64,000 nucleotides of DNA from Membranipora membranacea (GCA_914767715.1 OU612065.1:14880001-14944000); one strand, 5' to 3'; counted from the stretch's first letter, positions 24,592-40,964 are shown. Translations and numbers: made by a program. Notes: a model not told the origin generated them from the sequence alone.

Positions 24592-24893
24592 AGTTATGGC
24601 TGCTGAGCTAAGTGATCATAGACACTACTCTGCTCAGATCCTGATAACCTACCATCCTTAGCCATTAGCTGACTGAAACTGTATCCTAATATTGTATGCC
24701 AGCATAGGAGCTGCGATTCATGCATATGTGAGCACATAACTGAAAATGCTTGTCAACAAGGCTTTTAGTATACTGGTAACAATATTTTGTTATGTCCTTT
24801 GTAAGCATCAACATGTTGGCATGTTTGAAGGAGAGATGTTGTATTATAGTGTATAAGCGCATAATGCTGATTTATTAATGAAAAAATGTACAT

Positions 24894-24899
24894 AATAAA
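24894..24899 (+). terminator. SNRNP70 polyadenylation signal
   Basis: AATAAA lies 303 nt after the SNRNP70 stop codon, the first canonical signal on this strand. Confidence 0.6.
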
Positions 24900-25049
24900 T
24901 GATTGAAACAGCAGAAGAGTGATCTATTGTGTAATGTTGGATAACCTTAGCATAAACTTGCATGGTGGCAAAAATCTTGTAATAGTTCATTAAAAACAGA
25001 ATACAATTGTTCAACATTGTCACTGTCCGTCCCATTACTCCTCTCACTC

Positions 25050-25055
25050 TTTATT
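25050..25055 (-). terminator. ropporin gene polyadenylation signal
   Basis: AATAAA on the minus strand, about 95 nt past the ropporin stop codon. With the SNRNP70 signal at 24894 it places the two convergent transcript ends close together. Confidence 0.55.
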
Positions 25056-25147
25056 AGTATAACTTGAGGAGCGCTACGCTGTTCGTTATGGACCAAATAT
25101 GGATAAATCTGTTATCAACATGTCAGCCTTTATATATCTGAAGAATA

Positions 25148-27898
<2,751 letters not shown>

Positions 27899-30800
27899 AT
27901 GGCAGATCCTCCTCAAAGTCTGGTTAGTAGGAGTTTGAAGAAACAACTATAACTATGTTATTTCTAATTATATATTTCAACATCATCATCTTAGACTTGC
28001 TTGCTAAATTAACAATCATCCTACCTGGCAGTGCAGTCAAATGTACTGTAGAGTACTGCCAACTGTCACTCTCACTGTGTCAGGGTGATTGGTGTTCATT
28101 GTTTACAAAGGAGTCCTGAGAATGGCTGCACTGACTATGTAGCTCTAATACTAACTGGATTAGCTTTGAACAAGTCCAGGATAGGCCAGATTGGTATCAG
28201 TGATGTTTCTGTTGGAACCATTCTCTCTGGTTGGAGGAAAGCCAAAACAAGCTCATTAATTTGAAGGTCCAATAAATTGCCCCCCTATGTAAATATCATA
28301 TCTAAATGTCATATCTATATTTCAGCACAAACATATCTATTCTGTATGTTTAATTTCACTGCAGCAAACTGAGCACGAAGATGAGGAAGAAGAGGAGGTG
28401 GAACCACTTTTGAAATATAACAGACTTGGTAACGACCTCAAGAAAGTCCTGTCAGCTGACCCAGCTAGTTGCCTAGCTGTCCATTCAAAGGTAAAATTTG
28501 AGTCTTCTTTCCTTTTTTATGAAATGAATGACTGTTTTATACAGCAGACGCAATTAGAAGCTGTTGCGGTATGATCTGCTTCCAGTGAGTAAAGGTGTCT
28601 GTATTCCCGCAGTTTCCAACTATTCGAGTCTTGCCCCATCCATGCAATATAAAATATTACAAACATAGTTTTATTGTAAATGAGAGGGGCTTTACTGGAG
28701 ATGCCGTGTTAGTCCTATCTTTCTCTGAGGTGTCCCCATATGTCTCGTTAACCACTGAGGTAAGAAAAGAAAAAATATTCTTTCTGTCATTCCTTGACTC
28801 ATCATTTAGTTTTTAGCGATTGGCAGTCATGGAGGAGTTGTACATATCTTTGATCATGAAGGTAATCACATCTCCAGTAAGCAGTTTAGATCTCATGAAA
28901 TCACTGTCAACCAGATAAGCATAGATGATGATGGAGAGTATATAGCCAGTTGCTCAGACGATGGAAAGGTGAGCGAAGAAAATTGAATTTTTTTTTCAAA
29001 CTCTTATCCTTGTATGCATTTTTTTTTAAACTGGTTGAGATTCATAGACAAAATATTAAATTTGATCAGTTTGATATGCAAGATATGTCAACTTTGCTGC
29101 GATTGGCCATTGCTTTTTGACAGGCCGGAAAACTTTGACATTGAGAGTGTTATAAACATTTATATTAGCTTTTGTTGAATTTCTTTCGCCCTCAGACGGT
29201 GATAAACGGTTTTATTGAGAGTGAGCATGAGCAGGTTATAACTTTTGACAGACCTGTCAAAGCAGTTGCTATAGATCCACGATATACAAAGCATACCAAA
29301 CAGTTTGTCACTGGTGATGATAAGGTAGGGTTCTTGTATTTCTAATACATGCTTCATGTGATTTAATGAGGATCTTTCATATGCAGTAATAAATTTAAAT
29401 GTTATTTCAAATGTTTTCAAATTGAATACATATTAACTTAACATTGCTCTTGAATGACAAGACTACTTCAATCTGTCCTTAACTATATTGAGGATATAAG
29501 AAGCTAAGAATCGTTACATTTTAGTTCAATTGGTTAAGTCAATTACTGCCTCAGTGTACAGTGTCAGTCTACAATTGAATCATAAAACTCTGGATACACT
29601 GTCAGAATACTTACGTAGCACATGATACTTTCACATGTTTGGCTGCTTTGTTTGTATATGGTCGACAACTTATTTTTTATTCAGCTGATTATTACTGAAA
29701 AGACATCAGGTTTCTTTGGAAAAGGCACTAAGACACACACTGTCCATCAGGGTGAAGGAATGATCAGGTGCATTAAGTGGAGTGCTACCTACATAGCCTG
29801 GTCGAATTCTGTGGTGAGCATGTATCACATTATTATTGACAAACCTCAGTATAGACAGTTTTCTGAGCTCTGATTTAGGCCTCAATTCGGAGTTGTTCTC
29901 TCTCCAGTTTGGTACTTTTAACCCACGCAGCATAGGAAAAACGTGCTGCAAAGTGGGTTATCTTGAAAACCGCTTATAATAGGATAAAAATTATTTTTGA
30001 TTCACAATCTGAAACATTGAAAACTCATATGGACATAGTTTGGGAAATAATTTTATTATTTGGATAGTCAATTATAGCATTTTCAATGGTGCAGACTCTG
30101 AATCAAAAATCATTTTTAGCCTGACATAAGTGGTTTTCAAGATAACCCTCTTTCAGCAGGTTTTTCCTATGCGGCCTGGGTTAAAAGTACCAAACTGGAG
30201 AGAGAACAACTCCGAATTGAGGTATAAATAAGAGCTCAGAAAACTGTCTATTGTCTTATCTTGTGGGATTTCTTGTTGGGCGCGTAGACAAGCTTAATAA
30301 GGAACTAGCCGTCGACAACTCCGCCCATACTGATTGGCATTGGAAAAATCACTCAAAAAGATACCTGATCATTTTGAAACAAGACCTATACCTGCTATGT
30401 CACATCAGCTTTGAAATCTAGCGAGTGAATGATGTATACAATTACAAGTGTCTCAAAAATTGAGAGTCTTTATTCATATCATCTGCAACTGTCTCTCTAA
30501 CTGAACGTCATGCAAAATTTTCCTCTTTCATGTTTCAGGGTGTTAAAATTTATGACACAGCTTCAAAGCAGAGAATTACATTTATTAAATTCAACATCAC
30601 AATGGAGGCCAGGTATGAAATACATTACATTGATATTAAAAGTTCAAAGTTACCATTTAACTTGTAAGTTGTTGGTCAAATTATAAGGAGTTGCTGCCCT
30701 AAGTTATTGGAATGGGAAAGCAATTTCCAAACTTTTGAGTTTAGATTCATTGCTGACAAATAACATCAGTTAAGATTGTGATGTTAATTTGAAATTTGAC

Positions 30801-33800
30801 TTCCAAATTGTTTTAGAAGCCGGCCAGATCTGTACAAAGGATGTCTGTGCTGGAAGGATGAATCTACGCTGCTGATCGGCTTTGGTGATCAAGTTCAGAT
30901 ATGTAAAATAAGCACACGACCTGGTAATGATGTGCGAGATCTCCCAGCTAAATATGCTGAAATTAGTAAGTAGTGGATATACTTAGATATGCCTCCTTCC
31001 CTCATATACCATGTTTGTTAACCATGTTTACAGCAATTTCAAAAATAATGGAAAAAGGTTTGTGCCAACAGATTCGGGAACATCTAGAGTTACATGATCT
31101 ATTGGATACTAACCGAATTGGACTCAGTCAATCAAAGAACACAAGTCTGGCTTTTAACGATTTTTTAATTTAATTTTTCTAATTTATAAAAGCTTTGATG
31201 CAAGTAATGAAGCACATGCTATTTTCTTAGGTTTTCTTAGTTCTGAACTATCTTATAAACCCCTTTGTATTTTAGTTACTTCTTATCAACTTTATTTAAT
31301 AGCAATTAAAATGACTATTGGTACAACCCGAAACCATTTGTTTTTTATGAGCTCGTAATAGTGCTAAAAGTTTGTTTGCTTTCCAACTTTTCTATATGTA
31401 CCTTCCTATCTGTTTTGCAGCCGCCAGATTCAAGACAGACTATTTCATAGCGGGGATTGCTCCCTCAACAGATGGTAATATTGTGCTTCTTACATACAGC
31501 GAAGCTGAAGTGAAACAAGAGGTTAAATTTTCAATTACAATTTCATATTGCTCTGCATTGTTGGTATCGTGTTAATGTGATACATCGCTAACCTCATATC
31601 AGCAATGAAAGGGTACTAATAATATGGGTCTGTGACATCTTAATTAAAGGTTGATACTCAAAATCAATGTTTACATAATTTTGAGATCTGACAACTTACG
31701 GAGTTGGTCACAAATCGGAGAGAATACTGGATGATATGTTCTTTTGAATTTTTGTAGGGAAAAGAAGTGATTAATCCCCGACCTCACGTCAGACTAATCG
31801 TGCCTGGTATGGGTACACATGAAGAGAAATCCAATGATGCTTTGAGCATCAGAAACTATCGCAAATATAGATGTGATCTCTATGGTCTAGGTGAGTATTG
31901 TGCTGGTATGAATAGCTGAAATAAAATTTGAAAAAATAGCTTCATGTTTGTGAATAAGTGTTAATTTCAAGAGTATTTCAACAGATGTACAGCAAAGTCA
32001 AATTGCTCAGCTATGGTGAGTTTATAAGTTATTCGTGTCACATATATTATAGAGTGGGTGCCTGGTGAGGAGATATTTTTCATAGTGAGCCCCGCTGATG
32101 TGATCAAAGCTAACCCCAGAACAGAAGATGATCATATCCAATGGCTGATCAAACACAACAAATTTGATGTGAGTGTAATGCTGGAAACTATTCAACTCCT
32201 CGCTGTTATTTTCTTACACTACCTCAACAGCTCTGCATTCAAATTGATGTGTTAGTATGAAAGCACTAGTACTACTCCAAAATGCTATCGTCTAAATCCT
32301 TTCAGTTATGTCTCACATGGTCGTAAATCGTAAGTAAAATCTGACAATATAGCAATTATTATTTCAAAAGGAAGCTCTTGCGGTGGTGAAACGCAGTCGA
32401 GACTCTAAGATATCCGAGCAGTATGAGAGAATAGGTCACATGTTTATAGACCATCTGTGTGACCTGGATAGATACAAAGAAGCCGCTAGCCGTTCTGTTT
32501 CCCTACTCGGTAACAACAGGGAGATATGGGAATATTACTTCTACAAATTCAATGACAGAGGCAAAATACAGGTTGGTTCTGATATGCTTTAGAGGCAATA
32601 GCTGTTCATAGGTCGGTGAGTGGATGTTCTACTTGAATCTAGTAACTTCACACCTATACCTGCAAATTTAAACTTGATGAAACCTGTCAATGATTAGACA
32701 GTCAGCCCAACTTCCACCTGCTGTTATGCCTACCTCATGACAAAGAGGACATGTTTTCCTAATTCAACCAAAGATGGGTATTCTTTGAATCACTTTGGAA
32801 ATTCTTTGAAATCACTTTGAATTTCTGCTCTTCACCAGTATCGCTGACATCCAGAACATTGGAGATATACATGTATGTAGTATTCGTTATATCTCTGTGT
32901 CTTGTTTGTATATTTGTAGGAGATAGCTCAGTACTTACCCAGAGAGGAGCCTACACTGAGCCCAGCAGTATATGAGATAGTACTGTATACTTACCTACAG
33001 ACTGATGTACCTGTAGGTTATTACTTGGATAAATGGTCCCAAGCCTATGTCTATGCCTATGACAAAACATTATGTGTTATACGGAAGAGCATTTTACAGC
33101 ACCAAATTTCTGTGAGCGACCATGCTCAATGTCCTCCATCTTCTTAAACAGTCCTTCCTCGAGTAATTATCAGAAAAACACCTACTTGTTTTCGAAGTTA
33201 CATACTTACGAGATGACTTCAATCAAATATTAAGTAGTCAGTGGGGAAAATTGTGCGTGCCTTTTATTTTGTAAAGAGAACTTATTACCATGTTTCTAAC
33301 AAAAAATCTGAGAAAACTTGTATTCTGTTTGCAGAGCTTTCTACAGCTTTTGAAAACATGGCAGAAGGATATATACAGTGCTAATACAATCGTAAACACA
33401 GTCATATCTCACATAAAGTCATACCAGGAGAAGCTGACCAAGGAACATGTCAAGTTACTCTATGAGTGTTTAGCTATACTCTATACAAACCAGTCTAATT
33501 ATGTCGAGGCTCTCTCTGTCTACCTCAAGTATGCCTTCAGATTTAATTTAAAGCTGCCTTTTTTTTATAAAAATGGCAGGAAAATGCCGATTATTTAAAA
33601 ATACATTTGTATTTGGTCCCATTGTGAAATTCATTCCCTAAAGTCGGCCTCTACTCGACTATTGTTGGATTTTTTGTCTATACGTGCTGCCTCAATGTCA
33701 CCATCAAACTTAATTTAGCCGATAAGCGAAATTTGTTTTAAACCTTGTCTTTAATTTTCAGGTTGAAGCATGAAGACGTGTTTCAGTTTATCCACAAACA

Positions 33801-36800
33801 TAACCTCTTTGCCTCAATCAACCAACAGATAGTTCTGCTGATGGAATTCAATACAGATAAAGCTCTGGACCTGCTGATGAAGAATATCGAAAGTGTTCCA
33901 GTAGGTTTGAGTGTTTGAAGTACTGACTATGCTGCAGCTGTGTAGGCTGGCCTCATCGACTTCTGTTATCTACGGGGCTTACATATGTTTTGTGTAGAGC
34001 GGCCAATATTTTAATTTTGACTGAAATGATTTCATTTACTGCATAAAGTTTGTTGTATCCTGATATTATGAATGGTAATGAAATGTCGTTCTCGATAACC
34101 AAAATTATTTCATCGCAGTATTTTGTCATTTAACAATATTTTTACCTACTGCGTGGTCAATATATTTTTGCACGCTTTCAGTGTTGAGATTGTGACATAT
34201 AATGATGTTTTTATAATTTCTTATTTATTTATAGCCACAGAAAGTTGTCCCTCAGCTTACCAAGAACAGCACATTCCAGTTTAAGGTAAGATTTGTCATA
34301 TGTGCAAAGCAATGTACACAAATATCTTGTGGTTCATCATGGCAACATAATATTATATTCCCTTGTTTTCTGGCTGCGATCAGTTATGATCAGATGATTT
34401 CGATCCATAAATTTAACCCCCATTGCCTCGATTCTGTTTCAGTATCTGGATCAACTGATGAAGAAGTATCCCCATGAGTGTACACCATACCACAATAAGA
34501 TGGTCTTCTTATATGCTGAACACAGCAGTGATAGACTTCTAACTTTCCTGAAGAGAGCAGACGGGTATGATCAAACAGCTGCTCTGAAATTTTGTGAACA
34601 GAGAGACCTAACTAAAGAAATGGCCTATCTTATGGGTGAGTGTGGAACTAGAGAATTACTAATATAATTGACCCAATTTAGCCCCTGGCCTGAGTAGCTT
34701 TGGAAAATGACCTATCCAGGAAAATAACTTGACCTCCCTAGTTGCGGCTGAGAGTTGGGAAGCTACCGATTGACTCGGGACAAAGAAATTTTCCTCACTC
34801 ATTGTTATGAAAAATTAGAGAGAATACATACTCCTCATGTCTAATCTGAACTATGGAAGGCTTGGTATTGACACTTCCTTTCTCAAGCGTTTAAAACCTA
34901 TAGAGTCTCACCCAAGCTAGAGATTTGTTATTCCGTCTTTTTTAAATGCAGCAGAATGGAAATTAAACCTGCTGTAACTTAGAAAGTTGCTGCTAAAACT
35001 TTCTATGGTGGACTGTGGAATTTTATTTATAGGTAAGATGGGAAATCACAGGCAAGCTTTACAGTTGATAGTGTCCAAACTTCAGGATGTAGAGTATGCC
35101 ATACAGTTCTGCAAGGAACACAACTATGATTCACTGTGGCATGAACTTATCGATTATTCTCTTCAAAAACCAAGTAAGATAACAGCTATCTTTGTGTTGA
35201 AAATATAGGCCGAGTGTAATAGTACTAAAAAAATTTCGATTTTAGTTTGATTTGTAACCACACTCAAGCGGCATTTGGAATCCAATATGGTTATAACTGC
35301 AAACCTTTCTCCACTTGGATATATTTTTATAACTTCTTACCCAATTTTCATTGAGTAATGTTGTTTTTTATGGTGACTCTGTTATTCATAATTTCGAGCA
35401 GAGATGTCAAAGAGCGAAAAAAATACCTTCCTGTTGATATTTGCCCATGAAAGATAAGATCCCTATTTTAAGTTGTGGACTGTTACGGACACGGTCAAAC
35501 ATTTTTTTCTAAAATCATAATGATATGATAAATACTGGCTGAATAATATTAACCTGTTCTTTACAATCAAAGCTTGTCATTACAGAGTTTATAAAGGCTC
35601 TGTTGGATAACATTGGTACACACATCGACCCACTGATGCTCATATTGAAAATACCCGAAGATATCGACATACCAGGACTGAGAAACTCCCTAGTAAAAAT
35701 TCTACAGGACTACAATCTGCAGATATCACTGAGAGAAGATTGTCAGAAGATATTATCTACAGATACACTGAATCTGCTGTCCCAACATGTGAAGCAGAAG
35801 AGAAGAGGATTAGCGGTAGAGGATTCAGCCCGGTGTGGAGTGTGTAGGGAGAGGGTTATCTCTTCTGATATGACATATGCTGAAGATCTCTGTCTTTTTT
35901 ACTGTCATCACATCTTCCATCAGGATTGTCTCCCTTACTCTAGCACTGTAAGTGTCAGTTTGTATCATCAATGTCCGCAGGGAGGGTGGTGTATCATACC
36001 CTCCCTCATGTCTGTGGCATCTAGGGTGTGAACTGAGGTATTTTGATCCTCTCACATACATATGTCTTCCTCAGGTCATCACCATAGTTGTGAGGGAGGA
36101 CTGAAGCACTATATAACTTTTTCAAAGCTAGAAGTACAATGTGTTTCAGTGGGATTATCTGGATAAAGATTGAACACATTTTATTTTGCCTGAAGTGGAA
36201 GAGTTATCTTTCCTATATGTGCAGCTAGATAACTCCCAAGTGATGTACACTATGTCAGGATTTACTCTTGTCAAGACAGGCTTTAGTTACACCTAGTATC
36301 ACCACTGCATATAGAGTCAGTATTGTTATTGGGTTAACACCTGCGGGCAGAATTTCAATTTAAGTTAAGATAATTGTAAAGTTCTATTGCTGGAGTCAAA
36401 TTTTGATTTAGGCATGATAATAGTGTAGTAGTTTGGGAGTCAGAGGTAATTGAGGTTTGGTGGGATCCTTAACAAACTGATACTAAATCACTGTAAGTGT
36501 GGGAGGTTTAAGTTACATTATATTTCTCACCTTTCTCTCCTAGTCCGCCGTTTTCCGGGATGGGTGGCGGTCCTGCAGGGCACCAAGTTCTATCAGAGGA
36601 TGCCATCTGATTTTTAAGTAATATTATATAGATATACCATATTCTAACATCACAAGTAATTTGTTTTCTGGAATCAAACCCAAGAAGACCAAGTCACTTT
36701 TTTTTCGCTGAATACGCCCATCGATGTTTGCGTCAGTGGTCAATTATTTTACCAGCTGCTCTCTCTTTTCAGGGTACCTGCATTATATGCAATGCTCAAA

Positions 36801-36826
36801 AAAGGGGACCGGGAATAGCCAAGTAA
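27899..36826 (+). CDS. VPS41: VPS41, HOPS tethering complex subunit, 855 aa
   Basis: A membrane-associated tether in late endosome/lysosome fusion and regulated secretion. Nineteen coding exons, all in phase: 27899-27922, 28365-28490, 28810-28968, 29196-29324, 29685-29813, 30539-30612, 30817-30965, 31421-31521, 31758-31890, 32053-32168, 32371-32571, 32920-33012, 33335-33528, 33762-33900, 34235-34285, 34443-34635, 35033-35173, 35586-35947 and 36773-36826. The N-terminus has the acidic stretch (EHEDEEEEEV) and a WD40-like propeller (FLAIGSHGGVVHIFDHEG; FVTGDDKLIITEK; GVKIYDTASKQRITF). The middle holds clathrin-repeat/TPR-like helices (VFQFIHKHNLF; AIQFCKEHNYDSLWHELI; LRNSLVKILQDYNLQI). A C-terminal RING-type zinc finger has ligands C801, C804, C824, H826, H829, C832, C841 and C844, the last pair encoded by the final 54-nt exon. 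Length is almost equal to human VPS41 (854 aa). Introns 5 and 7 hold a MITE and a LINE fragment. Confidence 0.97.
29854..30248. mobile_element. 395-bp fully palindromic MITE in VPS41 intron 5
   Basis: Arms of about 160 bp are inverted copies of each other (GACAGTTTTCTGAGCTCT at one end; word CTCAATTCGGAGTTGTTCTC within), at roughly 90 percent identity by eye. Even the centre carries inverted words (CATTGAAAA/TTTTCAATG). TA flanks both ends (29852-29853 and 30249-30250), compatible with Tc1/mariner-type target choice. There is no ORF. Pre-mRNA would form one very long hairpin. Confidence 0.8.
31005..31172 (+). mobile_element. LINE reverse-transcriptase fragment in VPS41 intron 7
   Basis: An open stretch reads TAISKIMEKGLCQQIREHLE followed by LLDTNRIGLSQSKNTSLAF. 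This matches the conserved fingers region of non-LTR reverse transcriptases (ISK.FEK...L..FL...LL...Q.GFR...ST). It is short and ends at a stop, so it is a dead 5'- and 3'-truncated fragment. Confidence 0.6.
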
Positions 36827-37094
36827 CTGCGCTGCAAGAATGACTGTGGAACTGCAATACTTTTACAGAGGCTCGCTTTGACACCGATTCTATGAACTCC
36901 AGTATGTTGTTTATCAGCCTGATATGGGATTAATAGGATCCTAAAAATACACTGTGACATACTTTTTTCAATCAACTGGCACTCACATTTTCACAAATTT
37001 TTATTATAGTCTTTGATCATGGCTATTGAGCGCAAACCGCAGAATATTTATTTTTTAGAAATCACGAAAAAAAGCTTACACTATTTTCATACCA

Positions 37095-37100
37095 AATAAA
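37095..37100 (+). terminator. VPS41 polyadenylation signal
   Basis: AATAAA 269 nt after the VPS41 stop codon. Confidence 0.55.
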
Positions 37101-38091
37101 GTTATCAACCAAACCAATGAATACTGAAAGTGAATTTCCTGTCAGTTTAGGCTCCTGCACTTAGACCTCCCCGGTTTGTTCATTTGCCATAATGCTGCTG
37201 TTTGATTTGTAAACTATAAACTTCCAGGTACTCAGTCAATTGTAGATAATTATATATACATAAAAACACCTGCACATATTTGATAGTGAATACCATAAAG
37301 TTTGATTCAGCATAAATATCTATGCTCCAGGCTGTGTCATCAAGCTTACCACAATCCAAAGTCCTAGAACTGTGTTGTCTACCTGCCTATTCCGCTGTTC
37401 CTACTTACTCACACATGCTTATTTACTGGCTAACTGCATGTCCCATTCGGTCACCCTATGTCATTAATATATACATCTATCGGCGGGTTCTAGTCTAATT
37501 GGTCACGTTTTGGCATCCTTATAATTTGCCATATATAATACAGATGCAATATATTTAGATTTGTTAATCCCAATGTTCATTCTCTTAATGCTCTTCTCGC
37601 GTAAATGTTTTCATTATAAATTAGGATCTGTTTTTTTTCTGAGGCAAAATATCCCCCAATACTATCAGCCAAGAAACAGATACACCTCGCAAATCAAGGT
37701 ACAAGTGGAATGGCGGTGGGTAATGAGATATGTACAAGGTACGCGAAGGTAGTCTTAATCTTTGTGAGGGTTATTTACTACAGAGGAGGGGCAAAGGAGT
37801 CATTAAACAGTTCAATACTTGAGTTGATACCAGAGTCCCATTCATACACGGACCAGCATGCTGTCCCATTCAGTGTCTGGCGCTGTGTGTTCTATTTATT
37901 GGCATTATTTTATCTCTGTTCATACATACTGTATTAGGTGACTATAAACTCTGCGACCACATAATGCTAATAGTTATTTGCTAGCAGATAGGTTAGGTAT
38001 GCATGATAGTGCAGCCTTATATAACTCACTGTGCTGCTAGATAAGCAAGGTCTGAGAATCCATTGTGTGTTGACAATCGAGTCACATGCAG
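37101..38091. promoter_or_regulatory. 5' flank of deiodinase copy A with shared upstream element
   Basis: No gene lies here. CTGTCCCATTCAGTG at 37861-37875, followed by GCTGTGTG, is shared with the 5' flanks of the other units (42482-42510, 45659-45690, 49441-49470). It lies 231 nt before the TATA box in this copy. Its conservation is either regulatory or simply part of the duplicated segment. Confidence 0.45.
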
Positions 38092-38098
38092 TATAAAA
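38092..38098 (+). promoter_or_regulatory. TATA box of deiodinase copy A
   Basis: TATAAAA 64 nt upstream of the ATG; copies B and C have TATAATA and TATAAATA at nearly the same distance (68 and 67 nt). Confidence 0.7.
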
Positions 38099-38155
38099 AG
38101 ACGCAGTTTCACTGATTCAGTTTAGTCGTGATATAGATCTAAGACTCTGTGAGAA

Positions 38156-40388
38156 ATGGGGGTACTGGATGGGAATGGTTTTGTTCGCATAATGCTAAGA
38201 GCACTTGTTGTGGCATGTCAGGTGTCAATTATACCGATTAAGATAGCTCTGATCAATCTCTATTATTTTATCGCATCATGGAAACCACTGAACTGGCTTG
38301 AGGATATACCTACAAATTTTGCGAGAAGTGAGTATCAGCTTCTGATGATTAGTAGTATCAGTTTTTAAAGGCTTTTCTTGTAAGCAGTGTAAGCAAGTTG
38401 ACTTTCATTCATCATTGCGTCAAGAATGACAGGCTGTCACTATCATTGAAACACCTGACCCTTCCAACTCAAATAGCACCAACATGAGCGTTATGCAGAG
38501 AGCGCCTTTGCTCGCACCACAACCCATGTGACACTGCAACAATGAAGAGTTGACAGCTTCTGTGACTGTGCATACAATCGTTGTGTCGCAATACCTCTTG
38601 TGTACAATTCAATAACATAAATGCTTAGGATGCCCACTAACAAAAACAGATTTCACTATGTGATGGTCACTTTTTATCTGAGGAGGACACTTCCATGGCT
38701 ATGATTCTTTGACATTCACAATCTCTACATAATGACATCATAATATTTCAATGAGTCGCAACATTCTATTATAGAATGGGGTTCCTTCATTATCAACTCA
38801 CTTCATCAACATGCTGTTTCTTTTGATTTTTTTATAAAGAGGCCGTAAAGAATGGGAAGATCAAAAATAAAAGTATGATTCAAGAGGGAGAAAAGTTGAA
38901 CTCCCAAGTCAAACATAGTCTGAAATCCTTACATATGTGGGTGAGTAAGTAAGCAAGAATTTTGTTATATCGCGCAATTCTTTGATTTAAAACTGTTATG
39001 CTGTGTTTGCGATTAATATTGTATCTGATTACATTCTTCAAATAGCCCCATTACAATACTATATCAATGTATGCATTTACTCTTTTACAGGGCGGTTCAC
39101 TATATAAAAATTACTTATATATAATTAGACAAGCATATCAGGGGTTGCCTGCCCCTGATGGTGATGTAGTGGAATTGAGCAGCAATGAGACCAAAAGTTT
39201 ACTGTCATTTGGAAAACCTGGTCGCCCTCTTATTCTCAACTTTGGGAGTTTCACATGAATGCCGTTCTCGTGAGTATTTTGTCCGGGTATTAAGTTGATG
39301 GAGGTTGCAGTATTCGAGCTCTTCACACCAGATTTTTAAAACAAAATAAAAAAATTCTCTCAAGTTTCAGCATAGTGGAAGATAGTGTAATTTTATTGAA
39401 CTGGGTGGGAGTCTGTTTGATCACTGAGAAGTTGAATATTTCCGATTACTGCACAGCAGCTACTTGGTACAGTTTTACATATAACATGATGTTCTCTGAG
39501 GGTTCAGGGAGTTGTTTATGAGGATATAAGGAATATTGCTTTGCATTCAAATGCCTAACCTGGTATTTACAGGGTGTTTGACAGTAGAGCAGCGGGAGCA
39601 AATGTTTGAGTTCTCAAGCCTGTTGTCCTGTATCATGCCCTGACCAGAATATCCTCTAATGATAAACTGTAGTCCTCGCGTGCTGAATAATGATAAACAA
39701 TTTATAAAATTGATTTCAGAGCCCAATTTCCTCTCTACCGGGAAATGGCTGAGAAATATGGAGAGTCGATGGATTTCACTATAGTATACGTAGCGGAAGC
39801 TCATCCTTTTCCTAATTTTGGGAATAAGTTAGAACAACACAAAACGATGGCTGATAGACTTCAAGTGAGTAACGCGCTCTCTCATAAGCAGATAAGACCT
39901 GAGTTTGACAAGCTTGATTTTGCGTGCAGAAGAGAGAAAGCACTTTTGATCCATCTTGTCGCCATGATTGGTTTATTTTCACTCACAGTGAAGGTCTGAT
40001 TTTGCATATCTATGCATTGTTCCTGGTTTGTTGCGATGATTCTATAGGTCTTAGCTGAAACTGAAAACAGTCTGAATTTAAACACCGCACCAACTAACAC
40101 ACACAACTGTTTTGTCTTTTTTCCAGTTATTACGCTTATGCTGTAATCTGAAATTTTTCGCCATAACAATATCTTTTACAGGCCGCTCAGATGTTCAAAG
40201 AAAAACTTGATCCAAAAATGCCAGTGTTGGTTGATAAAATGAACAACGCTCTAATGGAAGCATATTACGGCTTCCCTGAGAGGTTTTATGTCATCATTGA
40301 TGGTGAGGTTGTATTGGCCGGAGATGAGGGGCCTCAATTGTATGATCTTGCTGCCCTGGAGGCTTGGATCAAGCAATACAACAATTAA
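38156..40388 (+). CDS. iodothyronine deiodinase-like selenoprotein, copy A (267 aa, Sec147)
   Basis: Deiodinases remove iodine from iodothyronines using a selenocysteine in a thioredoxin-like fold, anchored in membrane by one N-terminal helix. Exons 38156-38327, 38840-38940, 39091-39269, 39720-39864 and 40182-40388 join in phase (804 nt). The N-terminal helix is near residues 12-45 (VSIIPIKIALINLYYFIASW). The active-site segment RPLILNFGSFT-Sec-MPFS uses TGA at 39256-39258, and the open frame resumes correctly in exon 4. The downstream family signatures are DFTIVYVAEAHPFPN (catalytic Glu/His region) and GFPERFYVIIDGEVVLAGDEGP. A SECIS lies at 40767-40838. The residue after Sec is Met, not the Pro common in vertebrate enzymes, and residues just before it are FT, not CT or AT. 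An annotation pipeline reading TGA as stop would truncate it at residue 146. Substrate preference (type 1/2/3) cannot be assigned. Confidence 0.93.
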
Positions 40389-40766
40389 ACTAAATAAAGT
40401 ATTAATTAATATTCAGCTGTGAGACAAACAATGATTGTTTGTCTCAACTGCGTTCATTCACTGTCCAAAACTGCTACCAAATAGGGTGCTTGACATTAAT
40501 TAACACTTTACTTCGCCGTGTTTTTTTAAATATTTTAATACATTTATTAAATTAATTGATACATTAAAAATTAATTAATATTCAATACTGGACATCGCAG
40601 ACCTTACTTTATCGTAGTTATGTTGGATATACTATTTATAAACTTATGATTACTTGATGTCATACTGATGGCCACTTTTTTAGAGATAGGTAGAGTGTAA
40701 CATAAGCTTACATCAGGCGAATGCTCATCTATGTCATCATCGTCATTGGAAAATCACATATTAATA

Positions 40767-40838
40767 TTACTATCATATGATGGCTTTAGTGTAAACCCAT
40801 GTTGTGGGCTGCTAATAGCTTGATGCTTCATATAGTAA
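40767..40838 (+). promoter_or_regulatory. SECIS element (form 2), deiodinase copy A
   Basis: Helix I pairs TTACTAT (40767-40773) with ATAGTAA (40832-40838). The non-Watson-Crick quartet is ATGAT (40777-40781) opposite TGAT (40821-40824). Helix II pairs GGCTTTAGT with GCTAATAGCT, with one bulged base. The apical loop begins GTAAA, supplying the unpaired A residues, and is closed by an extra mini-helix CCCA/TGGG, which makes it a form-2 SECIS. It lies about 380 nt after the stop codon. Confidence 0.9.
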
Positions 40839-40964
40839 GTTGCTGTGCTTTTTGACATGATGTTGTGTTTTCCACATTTGAGGCGTGGGTAAATTATGCT
40901 GCCTACTTTTATGGTTGGTTTCTTAGAGTGAACGCATGTAGGCCAATACAATGGGTTTGTCTTG

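Noticed and set aside
27899-36826. VPS11 as identity of this gene
   Set aside because: First considered because of the C-terminal RING and helical repeats, but the exon sequences (IGSHGGVVHIFD, CLCWKDESTLLIGFGDQVQI, NIGTHIDP, LVKILQDYNLQI) and the 855-aa length match VPS41.
39256-39258. Premature stop making deiodinase A a pseudogene
   Set aside because: The TGA sits at the family's Sec position, the frame continues through two more exons in all three copies, and a SECIS is present.
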